This document shows positions 9,901 to 18,305 of a DNA stretch of 42,372 nt, one piece after another (the stretch's first letter is position 1; every line of letters begins with the position of its first letter). This DNA is from Paracoccaceae bacterium. GTDB taxonomy: Bacteria; Pseudomonadota; Alphaproteobacteria; Rhodobacterales; Rhodobacteraceae. The stretch lies in assembly GCA_012270125.1 (NCBI GenBank), contig JAAXIY010000027.1, positions 1,704-44,075 of the forward strand, in the 5' to 3' direction. The position numbers were made by a program, and so were the translations under genes. Under the pieces are notes generated by a model. That model was not told the DNA's origin. It worked only from the letters and a program-made list of their open reading frames with translations, and ran no database searches.

Positions 9901-10426
9901 AATCAAGCCTGATGGGTCCAACTTCACCTGGAGCAAATATATCGATAATTCCACCTCTTACCGCATAATCACCTGGCTCAGATACATTAGAATTCTTTGA
10001 AAAACCCATTTTACTAAGAAATGAATATAACTTATTAAGATCAATACGTTGCCCAACCTGAGCTTGAAACGTCGCAGATGAAAGAATCGATCTCGTTGGA
10101 ACTCTTTGCATGGCAGCGTTTACTGTTGTTAAGATGATATATTTTTCGGCTGTGTCTTGAGCTAAATCAGTTAAAAAAGACAACCTACTTGCCGATATTC
10201 CCGAATTTGGAGAAATACGGTCGTATGGCAAACAATCCCAACTGGGAAATATTTCAACCCTAAGATCCGGGGCAAAAAACGCCAACGCATCTTTAACAGC
10301 CGCCATACGTTTATCATCACGCGCTATGTGGATAACACACGATTTCGATACTTCAAATTCTTTGGCAATTAGGGCTGCATCATATCCCTCAGGAGCGCCA
10401 CCCATTTTTACGATATTATTGATCAT
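6950..10426 (-). CDS. mfd: Mfd, transcription-repair coupling factor
   Basis: A 1158-residue, full-length Mfd. It removes RNA polymerase stalled at DNA lesions and recruits UvrA. The N-terminal third has the UvrB-like modules (FPSWDCLPYDRISP near residue 61). The RNA polymerase interaction domain includes GDLVVHVDHGIGKF. The translocase has Walker A GDVGFGKTE (about residue 626), IIDEEQHFGV (about 720), LTATPIPRTL and QIRGRVGRS. The C-terminal domain ends in a lysine-rich tail. The start at 10426 gives MINNIVKMGGAPEGYDAAL, matching the family beginning around GGAPEG. No terminator hairpin fits in the 2-bp gap to the convergent hydrolase gene. Confidence 0.97.
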   Translation of the reverse strand: MINNIVKMGGAPEGYDAALIAKEFEVSKSCVIHIARDDKRMAAVKDALAFFAPDLRVEIFPSWDCLPYDRISPNSGISASRLSFLTDLAQDTAEKYIILTTVNAAMQRVPTRSILSSATFQAQVGQRIDLNKLYSFLSKMGFSKNSNVSEPGDYAVRGGIIDIFAPGEVGPIRLDLFGDVIDGIRQFDPATQRTVSKMNDIRLAPVSEVILDEDSISRFRQNYRKEFGAANSNDTLYESVSAGSKYQGIEHWLPFFHENLETLFDYLPDAVVTLDDNIDASFTARWEVIADQFQSRKENLDQQSRLASVYKPIDPEALYLPEDDWKNAFSSRKVLQFNSFTQTLSSNSIDAGGSIGRNFSVERKLENINIFSALSDFIKQELADKSVVIASYSDGARERLKGLLEDEGLSSALLIQNVSQMGKQGLYLVVWNLEQGFSTNTLTVISEQDVLGERLIRHASKRRKAENFLTEATSLSSGDLVVHVDHGIGKFHNLEVIKAVDALHECLVLEYAENSRLYLPVENVELLSKYGQEFGLLDKLGGAAWQAKKAKLKQRIKDMAERLIRVAAERELRTAPIFEPPPGIWDAFSAKFPYQETDDQMNAIEDVVSDLTSKRPMDRLVCGDVGFGKTEVAMRAAFLASISGFQVAVIAPTTLLVRQHTQSFLDRFRGLPIEIRQLSRFVSKKTADKTRDEIQNGNVDIVVGTHALLAKNIKFKNLGLLIIDEEQHFGVQHKERLKQLRSDIHVLTLTATPIPRTLQLSLSGVRDLSIIATPPVDRLAIRTFISEFDFVTIREALLREKFRGGQSFYVVPRVADLEEIETFLREHVPEVSYVIAHGQMPPGELDNRMNAFYDGKFDVLLATTIVESGLDIPSANTIVVHRAEMFGLAQLYQIRGRVGRSKLRAYAYMTTKARTKLTTASEKRLKVLASLDALGAGFSLASQDLDIRGAGNLLGEEQSGQIRDVGYELYQSMLEETISKIRGGQIDVLTSMDNQWSPQINLGVSVLIPETYVSDLDVRLGLYRRLSNLNKKVEFEGFAAELIDRFGKLPSEVNTLLLVVRIKSVCKKAGIGKLDGGPKGATVQFYNDKFISPEGLVEFIKNQNGTAKIKDNKLIIRRDWKKNSDKFKGAFAIARDLAEIAASFEKNIQKKQKSNFLN

Positions 10427-10459
10427 TCTTTAGCTAACAAGTGATTACATTACTAAATT

Positions 10460-10963
10460 TTAAAAAAAATTTGTTTTTAAATTAAAATATGATCCCCAAG
10501 TAATGCTGCTAATAAGTGAGACAAATGCCACTATCACAACGATACGTCGAAAAAACTTAACTTTACGCAAAACATCTTTGAAGGACGCCTCATAGAGATC
10601 CCCAATAGACTGAAGGAGACAGAGACGCAAGAAAATGCAAACAATAAAAGGCCAATAAAGAAGAAACGCAGCTTGAAGAAATTCAACAGAATATAAAAAC
10701 GCTATGATAAACCAATTGACTATCAAAAAAGAAAAAAAACAAAGTAACAAAAGACTTAGATTATTTTCCTGATTGAGCAACTTACCTTGTTTCAGATAAA
10801 AGGACTTCATTATTTCTTTTTGACCCAATTCACCATCTTTTGAGGCCTTGAGCCACGTAGAATAGCTAAGCACTGATGTCTTATCTATGGCAATTAACCA
10901 AGCTATAGTTAGTAAGGCCCAAAACCATACACTAGAATAAGCATCTATTGAAAAAAAATTCAT
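10460..10963 (-). CDS. Small integral membrane protein resembling 'component of SufBCD complex'
   Basis: A 167-residue hydrophobic protein with about four membrane segments (near residues 12-26, 48-75, 80-105 and 137-160). The segment LYSVEFLQAAFLLYWPFI resembles a Rhodobacterales membrane protein family usually labelled 'component of SufBCD complex'; I recall that label but know of no experiment behind it. It ends 33 bp before the mfd start on the same strand, so the two may be co-transcribed. The ribosome site is weak. Membrane protein sure; family name tentative. Confidence 0.65.
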   Translation of the reverse strand: MNFFSIDAYSSVWFWALLTIAWLIAIDKTSVLSYSTWLKASKDGELGQKEIMKSFYLKQGKLLNQENNLSLLLLCFFSFLIVNWFIIAFLYSVEFLQAAFLLYWPFIVCIFLRLCLLQSIGDLYEASFKDVLRKVKFFRRIVVIVAFVSLISSITWGSYFNLKTNFF

Positions 10964-11000
10964 AAAATATTCATTTAATTATGCCCATCACATCTTAACT

Positions 11001-11021
11001 TAGTTTTGGCTATCAAAACTA
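11001..11021. promoter_or_regulatory. Inverted repeat upstream of hemB, operator-like
   Basis: Perfect 8-bp dyad TAGTTTTG-GCTAT-CAAAACTA, 75 bp before the hemB ATG and 38 bp from the start of the divergent membrane-protein gene. It is not followed by a T-run, so it looks more like a protein-binding site than a terminator. No regulator can be assigned. Confidence 0.35.
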
Positions 11022-11044
11022 CAACATGACATTTATACAAACAC

Positions 11045-11072
11045 TTGAGGTACTTTTATATTCATGTAAAAT
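11045..11072 (+). promoter_or_regulatory. Possible hemB promoter
   Basis: TTGAGG at 11045-11050 and TAAAAT at 11067-11072, separated by 16 nt. This would give a transcript starting near 11079 and a leader of about 17 nt before the ATG at 11096. In an AT-rich region such matches also arise by chance. Confidence 0.3.
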
Positions 11073-11095
11073 TAAACAAAAAAGATTGTATTAAT

Positions 11096-12094
11096 ATGAA
11101 ATTTATCGAACAGGAATTTCCATCACTGCGGTTTAGACGTAACCGAAAAAGTGAAAAAATTAGAAACTTAATTAGTGAAACAAATATAAGCGCAAATGAT
11201 TTCATTTGGCCGGTATTTATTTGCGAAGGTAATAATGTTGAGCAAAATGTGCCTTCAATGCCAGGCGTAAAAAGAAGAAGTATCGACCGCCTTGTAGAAG
11301 CAGCATCTGAAGCATTTGATTTGGGAATTCCTGCTATATGCCTCTTTCCTTACACTGAGCAATCGCTTAGAACAGAAGACTGTGCCGAGGCTTGGAACCC
11401 TGATAATTTATCAAATAAAGCGTCAAGAGCTATAAAAAAAGCTGTTCCAGATTTAGTAGTAATGTCAGATGTCGCTCTCGACCCCTATAATATTAATGGT
11501 CATGATGGTTTTGTTGAAAATGGAAAAATTGTTAACGATAAAACGGTTGAAGCATTGGTTAAACAAGCCCTATCCCAAGCCGAGGCTGGGGTAGACGTAA
11601 TCGGGCCATCAGACATGATGGACGGCCGAATTTTAGCGATAAGATCAGCATTAGAAACAAACGGATATTCCGATGTCGCTATAATGTCTTATTCTGCGAA
11701 GTACTCTAGTAGCTTTTATGGTCCCTTTCGAGATGCTGTTGGTGCATCTGGAGCTCTAACTGGGGATAAAAAAACATACCAGATGGATATAGCCAATTCT
11801 AACGAAGCACTTCGGTTGGTTGCAAGAGACTTAAAAGAAGGAGCGGATATGGTAATGATTAAACCCGGAATGCCATATCTCGATATTTGCCGAAGGGTGA
11901 AAGAGACATTTGGGGTTCCTACTTTTGCCTATCAAGTAAGTGGAGAATATGCCATGCTTTCCGCTGCTTTTGAGAATGAATGGCTCGAGCGAAATAAAAT
12001 AATTATTGAAACACTGTTGGCTTTCAAGCGTTCAGGATGCGATGGAATTTTAACTTATTTTGCCCCAGAAGCCGCTAAATTATTGAAATTGTAA
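11096..12094 (+). CDS. hemB: Porphobilinogen synthase (delta-aminolevulinic acid dehydratase)
   Basis: A 332-residue enzyme joining two 5-aminolevulinate molecules into porphobilinogen for heme and other tetrapyrroles. The Schiff-base lysines are K202 in SYSAKYSSSFYGPFRDA and K256 in MVMIKPGMPYLDI. The metal loop reads SDVALDPYNINGHDG (residues 124-138), so the three zinc-binding cysteines of E. coli-type enzymes are replaced by Ala/Asp-type residues; it is therefore a zinc-independent type. The ATG at 11096 (MKFIEQEFPSLRFRR) fits the family start; a TTG at 11045 in frame would add an unlikely 17-residue leader. The SYLF lipoprotein gene follows 15 bp later. Confidence 0.95.
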   Translation: MKFIEQEFPSLRFRRNRKSEKIRNLISETNISANDFIWPVFICEGNNVEQNVPSMPGVKRRSIDRLVEAASEAFDLGIPAICLFPYTEQSLRTEDCAEAWNPDNLSNKASRAIKKAVPDLVVMSDVALDPYNINGHDGFVENGKIVNDKTVEALVKQALSQAEAGVDVIGPSDMMDGRILAIRSALETNGYSDVAIMSYSAKYSSSFYGPFRDAVGASGALTGDKKTYQMDIANSNEALRLVARDLKEGADMVMIKPGMPYLDICRRVKETFGVPTFAYQVSGEYAMLSAAFENEWLERNKIIIETLLAFKRSGCDGILTYFAPEAAKLLKL

Positions 12095-12109
12095 ATTTAA
12101 GAGATTTTC

Positions 12110-12685
12110 ATGAAAAAAGTTTTTAAGTGCCTACAAATTACTTTTCTACTTACTTTATTTTTGTCATCCTGCAGTAATATTCCCAAAATATCCAATCCTT
12201 TAAATAGTCCGAAAGCAGCGGCTAATATTGACGCAAGAGTATTTAAAACAATCGATCAAATGTATATGGAATATCCATACAGCAGGCAATTAGCTGCCAA
12301 AGCATCCGGGGTCTTGGTTATGCCCCTGGTCACGGAAGCTGGGTTTGGCTTGGGAGCCGGTTACGGTCGGGGTGCACTTGTTGTAGATGGAGCAGTGAAA
12401 AACTATTATTCCTCAATATCTGCAAATACCGGGATTCAACTAGGTGCTCAACAATATGCCCACGCATTATTCTTCATGACAGATACGGCTTTAAACCAGT
12501 TTGAATATTCTATGGGTTTTTCTGCAGGCGGAGATTTGGAGTATATAACGCCAAGTATTAGCGAGTCTTTGAAGATAGAGACATTAACAACTTTTTCACC
12601 CGTAATAGCTTTGGTATTTGGTCAGGCCGGGCTGAAAGTTGGCGCTACGCTCGAAGGTACAAAATACACAAAACTACGCTTTTAG
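12110..12685 (+). CDS. SYLF (YSC84-like) domain lipoprotein
   Basis: A 191-residue protein with a lipoprotein signal peptide: a basic MKKVFK start, a hydrophobic core and lipobox LSSC with the lipidated cysteine at about residue 21. The mature part has a SYLF/YSC84 domain, with ASGVLVMPLVTEAGFGLGAG and GRGALVVDGA typical of it. SYLF domains are linked to lipid binding in eukaryotes; the bacterial role is unclear. It lies 15 bp after hemB and is probably co-transcribed, but no functional link is known. The protein is presumably anchored in a periplasm-facing membrane leaflet. Confidence 0.85.
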   Translation: MKKVFKCLQITFLLTLFLSSCSNIPKISNPLNSPKAAANIDARVFKTIDQMYMEYPYSRQLAAKASGVLVMPLVTEAGFGLGAGYGRGALVVDGAVKNYYSSISANTGIQLGAQQYAHALFFMTDTALNQFEYSMGFSAGGDLEYITPSISESLKIETLTTFSPVIALVFGQAGLKVGATLEGTKYTKLRF

Positions 12686-12757
12686 ATGCCAGAAAAATCC
12701 TGATTTGAAATATTCCCTTGTAAACCTTTAAATTTTAAGAATTCACAAAGTCTTTCA

Positions 12758-12787
12758 TTGCGCACAACATACATGCTCTGCTATAAT
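12758..12787 (+). promoter_or_regulatory. Predicted gyrA promoter
   Basis: A perfect TATAAT at 12782-12787 is preceded 18 nt upstream by TTGCGC at 12758-12763. Transcription from about 12794 would give a leader of around 35 nt, holding a six-codon ORF (12812-12832) whose TGA overlaps the gyrA TTG start. Confidence 0.5.
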
Positions 12788-12828
12788 GATAGTAACAAAA
12801 TATAGTAGTTTATGTTGGGTACAAAAAC

Positions 12829-15567
12829 TTGAGCGACTCAGAAGACAAATCAGATGAAGGCGGATCGAGCATTGTAGAACGAAAGCCATATGATGGCCCC
12901 TCAATCTCGATAACCAAAGAGCTAAAAACATCTTATCTAGATTATGCTATGAGCGTAATTGTCAGCAGAGCGATCCCGGATTTAAGGGACGGCTTAAAAC
13001 CTGTTCATCGTCGTATCCTTTATGCCATGCATGAGACCGGAAACACCCACGATAAATCATATCGTAAATCGGCGCGGCCTGTTGGTGATGTTATGGGTAA
13101 GTATCATCCGCACGGTGACAGTGCCATTTATGATGCTTTGGTTAGGATGGCACAGCCCTTCTCAATGTCTTTACCCTTACTAGATGGGCAGGGAAATTTC
13201 GGATCAATGGATGGGGATAATCCTGCAGCGATGCGGTACACCGAAGTACGTATGGACAAACCTGCCGCCTTTTTGTTGAACGATATCGATAAAGACACAG
13301 TTGATTTTCAAGATAATTATGACGGAAAGGATAGAGAGCCGTCAGTCCTACCCGCTCGCTTCCCCAATATGCTAGTAAATGGAGCAGGAGGAATAGCTGT
13401 TGGAATGGCGACAAATATTCCCCCACATAATCTTGGCGAGGTTATAGACGCAACTTTGGCACTCATCCAGAGCCCTGATTTAAGCTCTGAAGATCTGATA
13501 CAATACGTACCTGGACCCGATTTTCCAACTGGTGGTATAATGCTTGGTCGTTCAGGAGCTCGTAAAGCTTATTTAGAAGGACGAGGTAGCGTTATAATTC
13601 GAGCTAAGACCAAAGTAGAAGAAATTAGAAAAGATCGATACGCAATCATAATTGAAGAAATTCCATATCAAGTTAATAAGGCGTCAATGATAGAAAAAAT
13701 CGCGGAACAAGTCCGTGAGAAAAAAGTTGAAGGAATTTCGCACGTTCAAGATGAAAGTGATAGAAATGGCGTAAGGGTTGTTGTCGAGTTAAAAAGAGAT
13801 GCAACACCAGATGTTGTCCTGAACCAACTTTACCGATTTACGCCAATGCAAACTTCTTTTGGGTGTAACATGCTTGCACTTAATGGAGGCAGGCCAGAAC
13901 AATTAACTTTGAGGTCTTTTTTAACTAATTTCATTGATTTCAGGGAAATTGTTGTAGCGCGGCGCACCGCTTTTGAACTACGCAAGGCTAGGGAACGCTC
14001 CCACATTCTTTGCGGTCTAGCAGTCGCGGTTACCAATGTTGATGAAGTGGTTGCAACTATTAGATCTTCTTCAGACGCGGCAGAAGCACGCGAAAAACTA
14101 ATGCAACGCCGATGGCCTGCTGGATCTATAGCTGAGTATATCAAACTAATCGATGATCCAACACATACAATCAACGAAGACGATACGTACAATCTATCAG
14201 AGACCCAAGCTCGGGCGATACTAGAGTTAAGATTACAACGTCTCACGCAGATTGGCGTAAAAGAAGTTACAGAGGAATTACAAACTCTTTCAAAGAAAAT
14301 AAAAGAGTATCTTGCCATTTTGGGTTCTCGCGAACAAATCATGTCAATTATTATGACCGAGCTGAATGAAGTGAAAGAGCAGTTCGCAGTGCCTCGACGA
14401 ACAGAAATCGTTGAATGGTCTGGCGATATGGAAGACGAAGACCTCATTGAGCGCGAAGATATGGTCGTAACGGTTACCTCGGGAGGTTACATTAAGCGAA
14501 CACCACTCATCGATTTCAGAGCTCAGCGACGCGGTGGCAAAGGCCTAGCAGGCATGCAAACCAAAGATGAGGACGTCGTTACGACACTTTTTGTTGCAAA
14601 CACCCATACTCAGTTGTTGTTTTTCACGACAGATGGAATGGCTTACAAGCTTAAAACTTGGCGATTACCTTTGGGAGGCAGAACAGCCAAAGGAAAGGCG
14701 ATCGTAAATATATTACCTATCCCCGTAGGCGTATCTATAGCAGCAATCATGCCCGTAGATGTTGAAGAGAAGGAGTGGGATAACCTACAAATTATCTTTG
14801 CAACTTCTGCCGGTGACGTAAGACGGAATGCTCTTTCTGATTTTACGAATGTTCGTTCCAATGGAAAAATAGCAATGGATCTCAATGAAGGCATAGAATT
14901 AGTTAATGCTCGAATTGCTGGCGAAGATGACGATGTCATGCTTTTTACAGACTCTGGAAGAGCTATAAGGTTCTCCACAACGGCTGTAAGAGTTTTTAAA
15001 GGCCGAAAATCAACCGGTGTGCGCGGTATAAAGCTTTTGGGAACAGACAAAGTAGTTTCAATGTCAGTTATTAGGCATTTTATTGCTACGCCAGACGAAA
15101 GATCAGCCTATCTTAAAATGCGTCGTGCTGTCTCAGGGTTAGTCGATGAAGAAACAAGTTTAGATGAAGAAGAAGTCAGCGAAAATGCAACCATTTCACC
15201 TGATCGTTACGCAGAGATGTCGGCAGCTGAAAACTTGATACTTACAATTACGGCGGGAGGAGCAGGTAAGCTTTCTTCGAGCCATGATTATCCTGTAAGA
15301 GGTCGAGGTGGGATGGGTGTCGCTGCAATGGACAAGACAATGCGTGGCGGAGCAATCGTAGCAAGTTTTCCAGTAGAACTTGAAGACCAAATAATGCTAG
15401 CTACATCAAATGGTCAATCAATTCGCGTTCCTATCGAAGGTATTTCGTTTAGATCAAGAAGCGCCGGTGGGGTAAAAGTTTTTGATACAAAAGAAAGTGA
15501 AGAGGTCGTATCCGTAGCATGGATAGCAGATCAGGGAGATGATACAGAGGAAGATTCCGAAGATTAG
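12829..15567 (+). CDS. gyrA: DNA gyrase subunit A
   Basis: A 912-residue type IIA topoisomerase subunit that cuts and rejoins DNA during negative supercoiling. The catalytic tyrosine is Y137 in [10 protein letters not shown]. The quinolone-determining region keeps S98 and D102 ([17 protein letters not shown]), the usual wild-type residues. The GyrA box QRRGGKG at 566-572 tells it apart from ParC. Before the last C-terminal blade there is an acidic insert (about residues 770-790, [13 protein letters not shown]), and the protein ends in an acidic tail. The start is a TTG; no ATG lies in frame upstream, and GGG at 12817-12819 may serve as a weak ribosome site. Confidence 0.96.
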   Translation: MSDSEDKSDEGGSSIVERKPYDGPSISITKELKTSYLDYAMSVIVSRAIPDLRDGLKPVHRRILYAMHETGNTHDKSYRKSARPVGDVMGKYHPHGDSAIYDALVRMAQPFSMSLPLLDGQGNFGSMDGDNPAAMRYTEVRMDKPAAFLLNDIDKDTVDFQDNYDGKDREPSVLPARFPNMLVNGAGGIAVGMATNIPPHNLGEVIDATLALIQSPDLSSEDLIQYVPGPDFPTGGIMLGRSGARKAYLEGRGSVIIRAKTKVEEIRKDRYAIIIEEIPYQVNKASMIEKIAEQVREKKVEGISHVQDESDRNGVRVVVELKRDATPDVVLNQLYRFTPMQTSFGCNMLALNGGRPEQLTLRSFLTNFIDFREIVVARRTAFELRKARERSHILCGLAVAVTNVDEVVATIRSSSDAAEAREKLMQRRWPAGSIAEYIKLIDDPTHTINEDDTYNLSETQARAILELRLQRLTQIGVKEVTEELQTLSKKIKEYLAILGSREQIMSIIMTELNEVKEQFAVPRRTEIVEWSGDMEDEDLIEREDMVVTVTSGGYIKRTPLIDFRAQRRGGKGLAGMQTKDEDVVTTLFVANTHTQLLFFTTDGMAYKLKTWRLPLGGRTAKGKAIVNILPIPVGVSIAAIMPVDVEEKEWDNLQIIFATSAGDVRRNALSDFTNVRSNGKIAMDLNEGIELVNARIAGEDDDVMLFTDSGRAIRFSTTAVRVFKGRKSTGVRGIKLLGTDKVVSMSVIRHFIATPDERSAYLKMRRAVSGLVDEETSLDEEEVSENATISPDRYAEMSAAENLILTITAGGAGKLSSSHDYPVRGRGGMGVAAMDKTMRGGAIVASFPVELEDQIMLATSNGQSIRVPIEGISFRSRSAGGVKVFDTKESEEVVSVAWIADQGDDTEEDSED

Positions 15568-15591
15568 CATTCTCCAAGAACTTTAATAAAA

Positions 15592-16734
15592 TCAACTGGT
15601 TATAATAGTACTTGGAGGATATTTAGTAACAAATCGCGCCCTTATAACAAAAATCCAAAGTAATATAGCCCCAAACTGATGAATAATCGCTATTTCCCAT
15701 GGTGCTGCGTACATTACGGTTGCAATGCCTAACACCATTTGAAAAAATGCAATCGCTAGAATTACGTTAAAACTAAATTTTAAAGTAGAGTTTCCTGATG
15801 ATCTAGACCGTCTCCATGCAAAGAGGCAAAAGAGAAAAAGAGTGTAACCAATCATGCGGTGCATGAATTGAACTAATCCATCGTCTTCAAAGAAATTTCT
15901 CCACCAAGGTGATAATTCAAAAGGATCGGGCGGCAAAAACCCACCTGCCATTAAAGGCCAATCGACATAATTTCTACCAGCATCAATTCCTGCAACGAGG
16001 GCTCCCACTAATATTTGTAAAAATGTAAGATGCAATAGGCCTGTGGATAATGATACAAATTTTGGATCCATATTACGACGAGACTGTAATAGAATTTTTT
16101 CACTCCGCCCAAGCAAAAGAATAAACCACGTTAAATAACCCAGAATAACGAATGCTAAACCCAAATGGGTTGCCAAACGATAACTAGCAACGTCCAACAT
16201 AGTGCCAGTCAATCCACTTGACACCATCCACCAGCCAACGGCACCCTGCAGACCACCTAGAATGCCTACAAACAATAGACTACCAGTCCAACCGTTTGGT
16301 ATTTTTCTTAAAGCAAAAAATGTAATAAACCCTATTAACCATACGAGACCTATAACTCGACCAAGTTGGCGATGACCCCACTCCCACCAATAAATAAATT
16401 TAAATTCAGACAAGCTCATTCCCTTGTTTTGAAGCTCATATTCGGGAATTTGCTTATATTTTTCGAACTCTAAAAGCCAATTTTCAGATGACAAGGGCGG
16501 AAGTGCACCGGTTATGGGTCTCCATTCGGTTATGGACAAACCACTGTCTGTCAAACGTGTTAGTCCCCCAACCAAGATCATAACAACGACAAGAGAAAAT
16601 AAAATTTTCAACCAAATCTGGATTGCCCCACGATTATTTTCTTGTGAATTTCGCTCGATCAGTCCTACAGCGCTTACTGTTTTTTCCTGCTTCGAACCAG
16701 AAACCTCTTCAAAAATCGCTCTTTTCTTAGTCAT
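15592..16734 (-). CDS. ctaA: Heme A synthase (CtaA/COX15)
   Basis: A 380-residue inner-membrane protein with about eight membrane segments, converting heme O to heme A for aa3-type cytochrome oxidase. The heme-ligand histidines appear at H121 (WEWGHRQLGR), H190 (RLATHLGLAF), H292 (FMHRMIGYTL) and H352 (AIIHQFGAIL), two per half as expected. GGLTRLTDSGLSITEWRP near residue 56 is the family signature. There is a cytosolic N-terminal extension of about 40 polar residues. It converges on gyrA with a 24-bp gap and lies 80 bp downstream of trmJ on the same strand. Confidence 0.95.
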   Translation of the reverse strand: MTKKRAIFEEVSGSKQEKTVSAVGLIERNSQENNRGAIQIWLKILFSLVVVMILVGGLTRLTDSGLSITEWRPITGALPPLSSENWLLEFEKYKQIPEYELQNKGMSLSEFKFIYWWEWGHRQLGRVIGLVWLIGFITFFALRKIPNGWTGSLLFVGILGGLQGAVGWWMVSSGLTGTMLDVASYRLATHLGLAFVILGYLTWFILLLGRSEKILLQSRRNMDPKFVSLSTGLLHLTFLQILVGALVAGIDAGRNYVDWPLMAGGFLPPDPFELSPWWRNFFEDDGLVQFMHRMIGYTLFLFCLFAWRRSRSSGNSTLKFSFNVILAIAFFQMVLGIATVMYAAPWEIAIIHQFGAILLWIFVIRARFVTKYPPSTIITS

Positions 16735-16814
16735 TTTTATTCCGTTACATTCCTAGACGAATTCAGCTATGATAAACCTTTGATACACTTTATTTAGTAA
16801 TAGTAATTTTGAAC

Positions 16815-17570
16815 TCAACTTTTTTTATTTGCTCTTAGTAGTTGTCTTAGCATACCGTAAAAAATTTGAACATCTGAGTTTGTTAGAGGCATTCTAGACC
16901 ACATATTTCTAAAATTAGTCTTCATACTTTCTGCTTTATCTTCTGGATAAAAAAAACCAACTTCCTCTAAATTTTCTTCAAAATAATTACAAAGTTTTTC
17001 TACCTGCATGTTGGAAACAACATTTGACTGGTCAGAAGTTGAGCTATCAATGTCTGAATTATTGAGATTGAGCATCCATTCATAGGCTAAAACAAGAACA
17101 CATTGAGCTAAGTTCAGAGATGGAAAATGTTCATTTACTGGAACAGAGATAATAGCATTGGCTTTGACGATGTCTGAATTCTCTAAACCTGATCTTTCAG
17201 GACCAAAGACAAACCCAACATTTTGACCCTCGGATATTTTGCTAATAGCTAACTTAATCGCTTCTTTTGGCGAGTATATTGGTTTGATTAAGTCCCGTGG
17301 CCTTGCAGTCGTTGCAAAAACGAAATGTTGATCGGCAATAGCTTCTTCAAATGTCGGAAAAATCAACGCTTCATCTAATAATCGACCTGCCCCGCTTGCC
17401 ATAGCAACAGCTTTTTGATTTGGCCAACCATCTCGTGGAGAGACAACCCGCATTCGCTCTAATCCAAAATTCCACATTGCGCGCGCGGCCGCACCTATGT
17501 TCTCACCCATTTGCGGTCGCACCAATATAAAGCAAGGATGTTTATTTTTGGCTGCCAATTTTTGCTCCAT
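16815..17570 (-). CDS. trmJ: TrmJ-like tRNA 2'-O-methyltransferase (SpoU/SPOUT family)
   Basis: A 251-residue SPOUT methyltransferase. The three SpoU motifs are visible: VRPQMGENIGAAARAMWNFG near the N-terminus, FVFGPERSGLENSDI in the middle and SVPVNEHFPSLNLAQ after it. This arrangement and a C-terminal extension of about 80 residues fit TrmJ, which methylates position 32 in the anticodon loop of tRNAs; exact substrate is inferred from family. It is divergent from the ThiE-like gene across a 114-bp gap that shows AT-rich short dyads only. Confidence 0.85.
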   Translation of the reverse strand: MEQKLAAKNKHPCFILVRPQMGENIGAAARAMWNFGLERMRVVSPRDGWPNQKAVAMASGAGRLLDEALIFPTFEEAIADQHFVFATTARPRDLIKPIYSPKEAIKLAISKISEGQNVGFVFGPERSGLENSDIVKANAIISVPVNEHFPSLNLAQCVLVLAYEWMLNLNNSDIDSSTSDQSNVVSNMQVEKLCNYFEENLEEVGFFYPEDKAESMKTNFRNMWSRMPLTNSDVQIFYGMLRQLLRANKKS

Positions 17571-17684
17571 CAGTCAACAAACGTAAATTTGTTCTAAACC
17601 TAAAAATAAATTTTTGTGTGTTGATATTGGTAAATTTCACTTTTGAGGTTAATGCTTAGTTAATGATAAAAATGGCTTTTGGAA

Positions 17685-18305
17685 ATGATAAAATTAGAGC
17701 AGCCTAAACTTTATATTGTGAGTCCAGCAGAGTTTGAAATCGATACTTTTGCTGAGCAATTAAAATCTATTCTAGACACAGTAGAGGTTTCCTGTTTCAG
17801 GTTAGCCCTATCCACCCAGGATGAGAAAATTATTGGAAAGTCCGCAGATTTAGTAAGACATATTTGCCATTCAAGAGATGTTGCAGTTGTTATAGAAAAC
17901 CACTTTCTTCTTGTACAAAAATACGGACTGGACGGAGTGCACTTATCAGACGGCTCAAGAAACGTAGGGAAGGCTCGCAAAAATTTAGGAAAAGACACTA
18001 TTATTGGTGCTTTCTGTGGTAGCTCAAAACATGATGGACTAATCGCAGGTGAAGCTGGAGCTGACTACGTTAGTTTTGGGCCGCTGAGCAAAACCACCCT
18101 GAGAGATGGTAACATCGCACATTCTGATTTATTCAAGTGGTGGAGTACAATGATAGAAATACCGGTATTAGCAGAGGGCGCACTAGATAAGAAAGTTATA
18201 GGCGAGTTAAACAATTTAACAGACTTTTTAGCCTTTGGGGATGAACTTTGGCAAAAGAAAAACCCTCTAAACGAGCTTAATGATTTGCTTGGCTATTCTC
18301 AATAG
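17685..18305 (+). CDS. Thiamine phosphate synthase-like protein (ThiE family)
   Basis: About 206 residues with the TIM-barrel features of ThiE: YIVSPAEFEIDTF at the start, DGVHLSDGSRNVGKARK in the middle, then GAFCGSSKHDGLIAGEAGAD and VSFGPLSKT near the phosphate-binding end. ThiE couples the thiazole and pyrimidine halves of thiamine. The protein belongs to a diverged group found in Rhodobacterales, so the reaction is inferred. The ATG at 17685 is preferred; a TTG at 17679 is also possible. No thiamine riboswitch fits in the leader. The last 29 bp overlap the convergent olsA gene. Confidence 0.7.
   Translation: MIKLEQPKLYIVSPAEFEIDTFAEQLKSILDTVEVSCFRLALSTQDEKIIGKSADLVRHICHSRDVAVVIENHFLLVQKYGLDGVHLSDGSRNVGKARKNLGKDTIIGAFCGSSKHDGLIAGEAGADYVSFGPLSKTTLRDGNIAHSDLFKWWSTMIEIPVLAEGALDKKVIGELNNLTDFLAFGDELWQKKNPLNELNDLLGYSQ

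Noticed and set aside
11045-11095. TTG start extending hemB by 17 residues
   Set aside because: The added peptide is not like the family start, and the TTG is better read as part of a promoter -35 box.
13830-14447. Long open frame on the minus strand inside gyrA
   Set aside because: It is a serine/arginine-rich shadow of the conserved gyrA frame, with no ribosome site or recognisable domain.
12829-15567. ParC (topoisomerase IV) identity
   Set aside because: An intact GyrA box QRRGGKG and the full C-terminal domain point to GyrA.
17571-17684. TPP riboswitch before the ThiE-like gene
   Set aside because: The 114-bp gap is AT-rich and shows none of the conserved THI-box elements.
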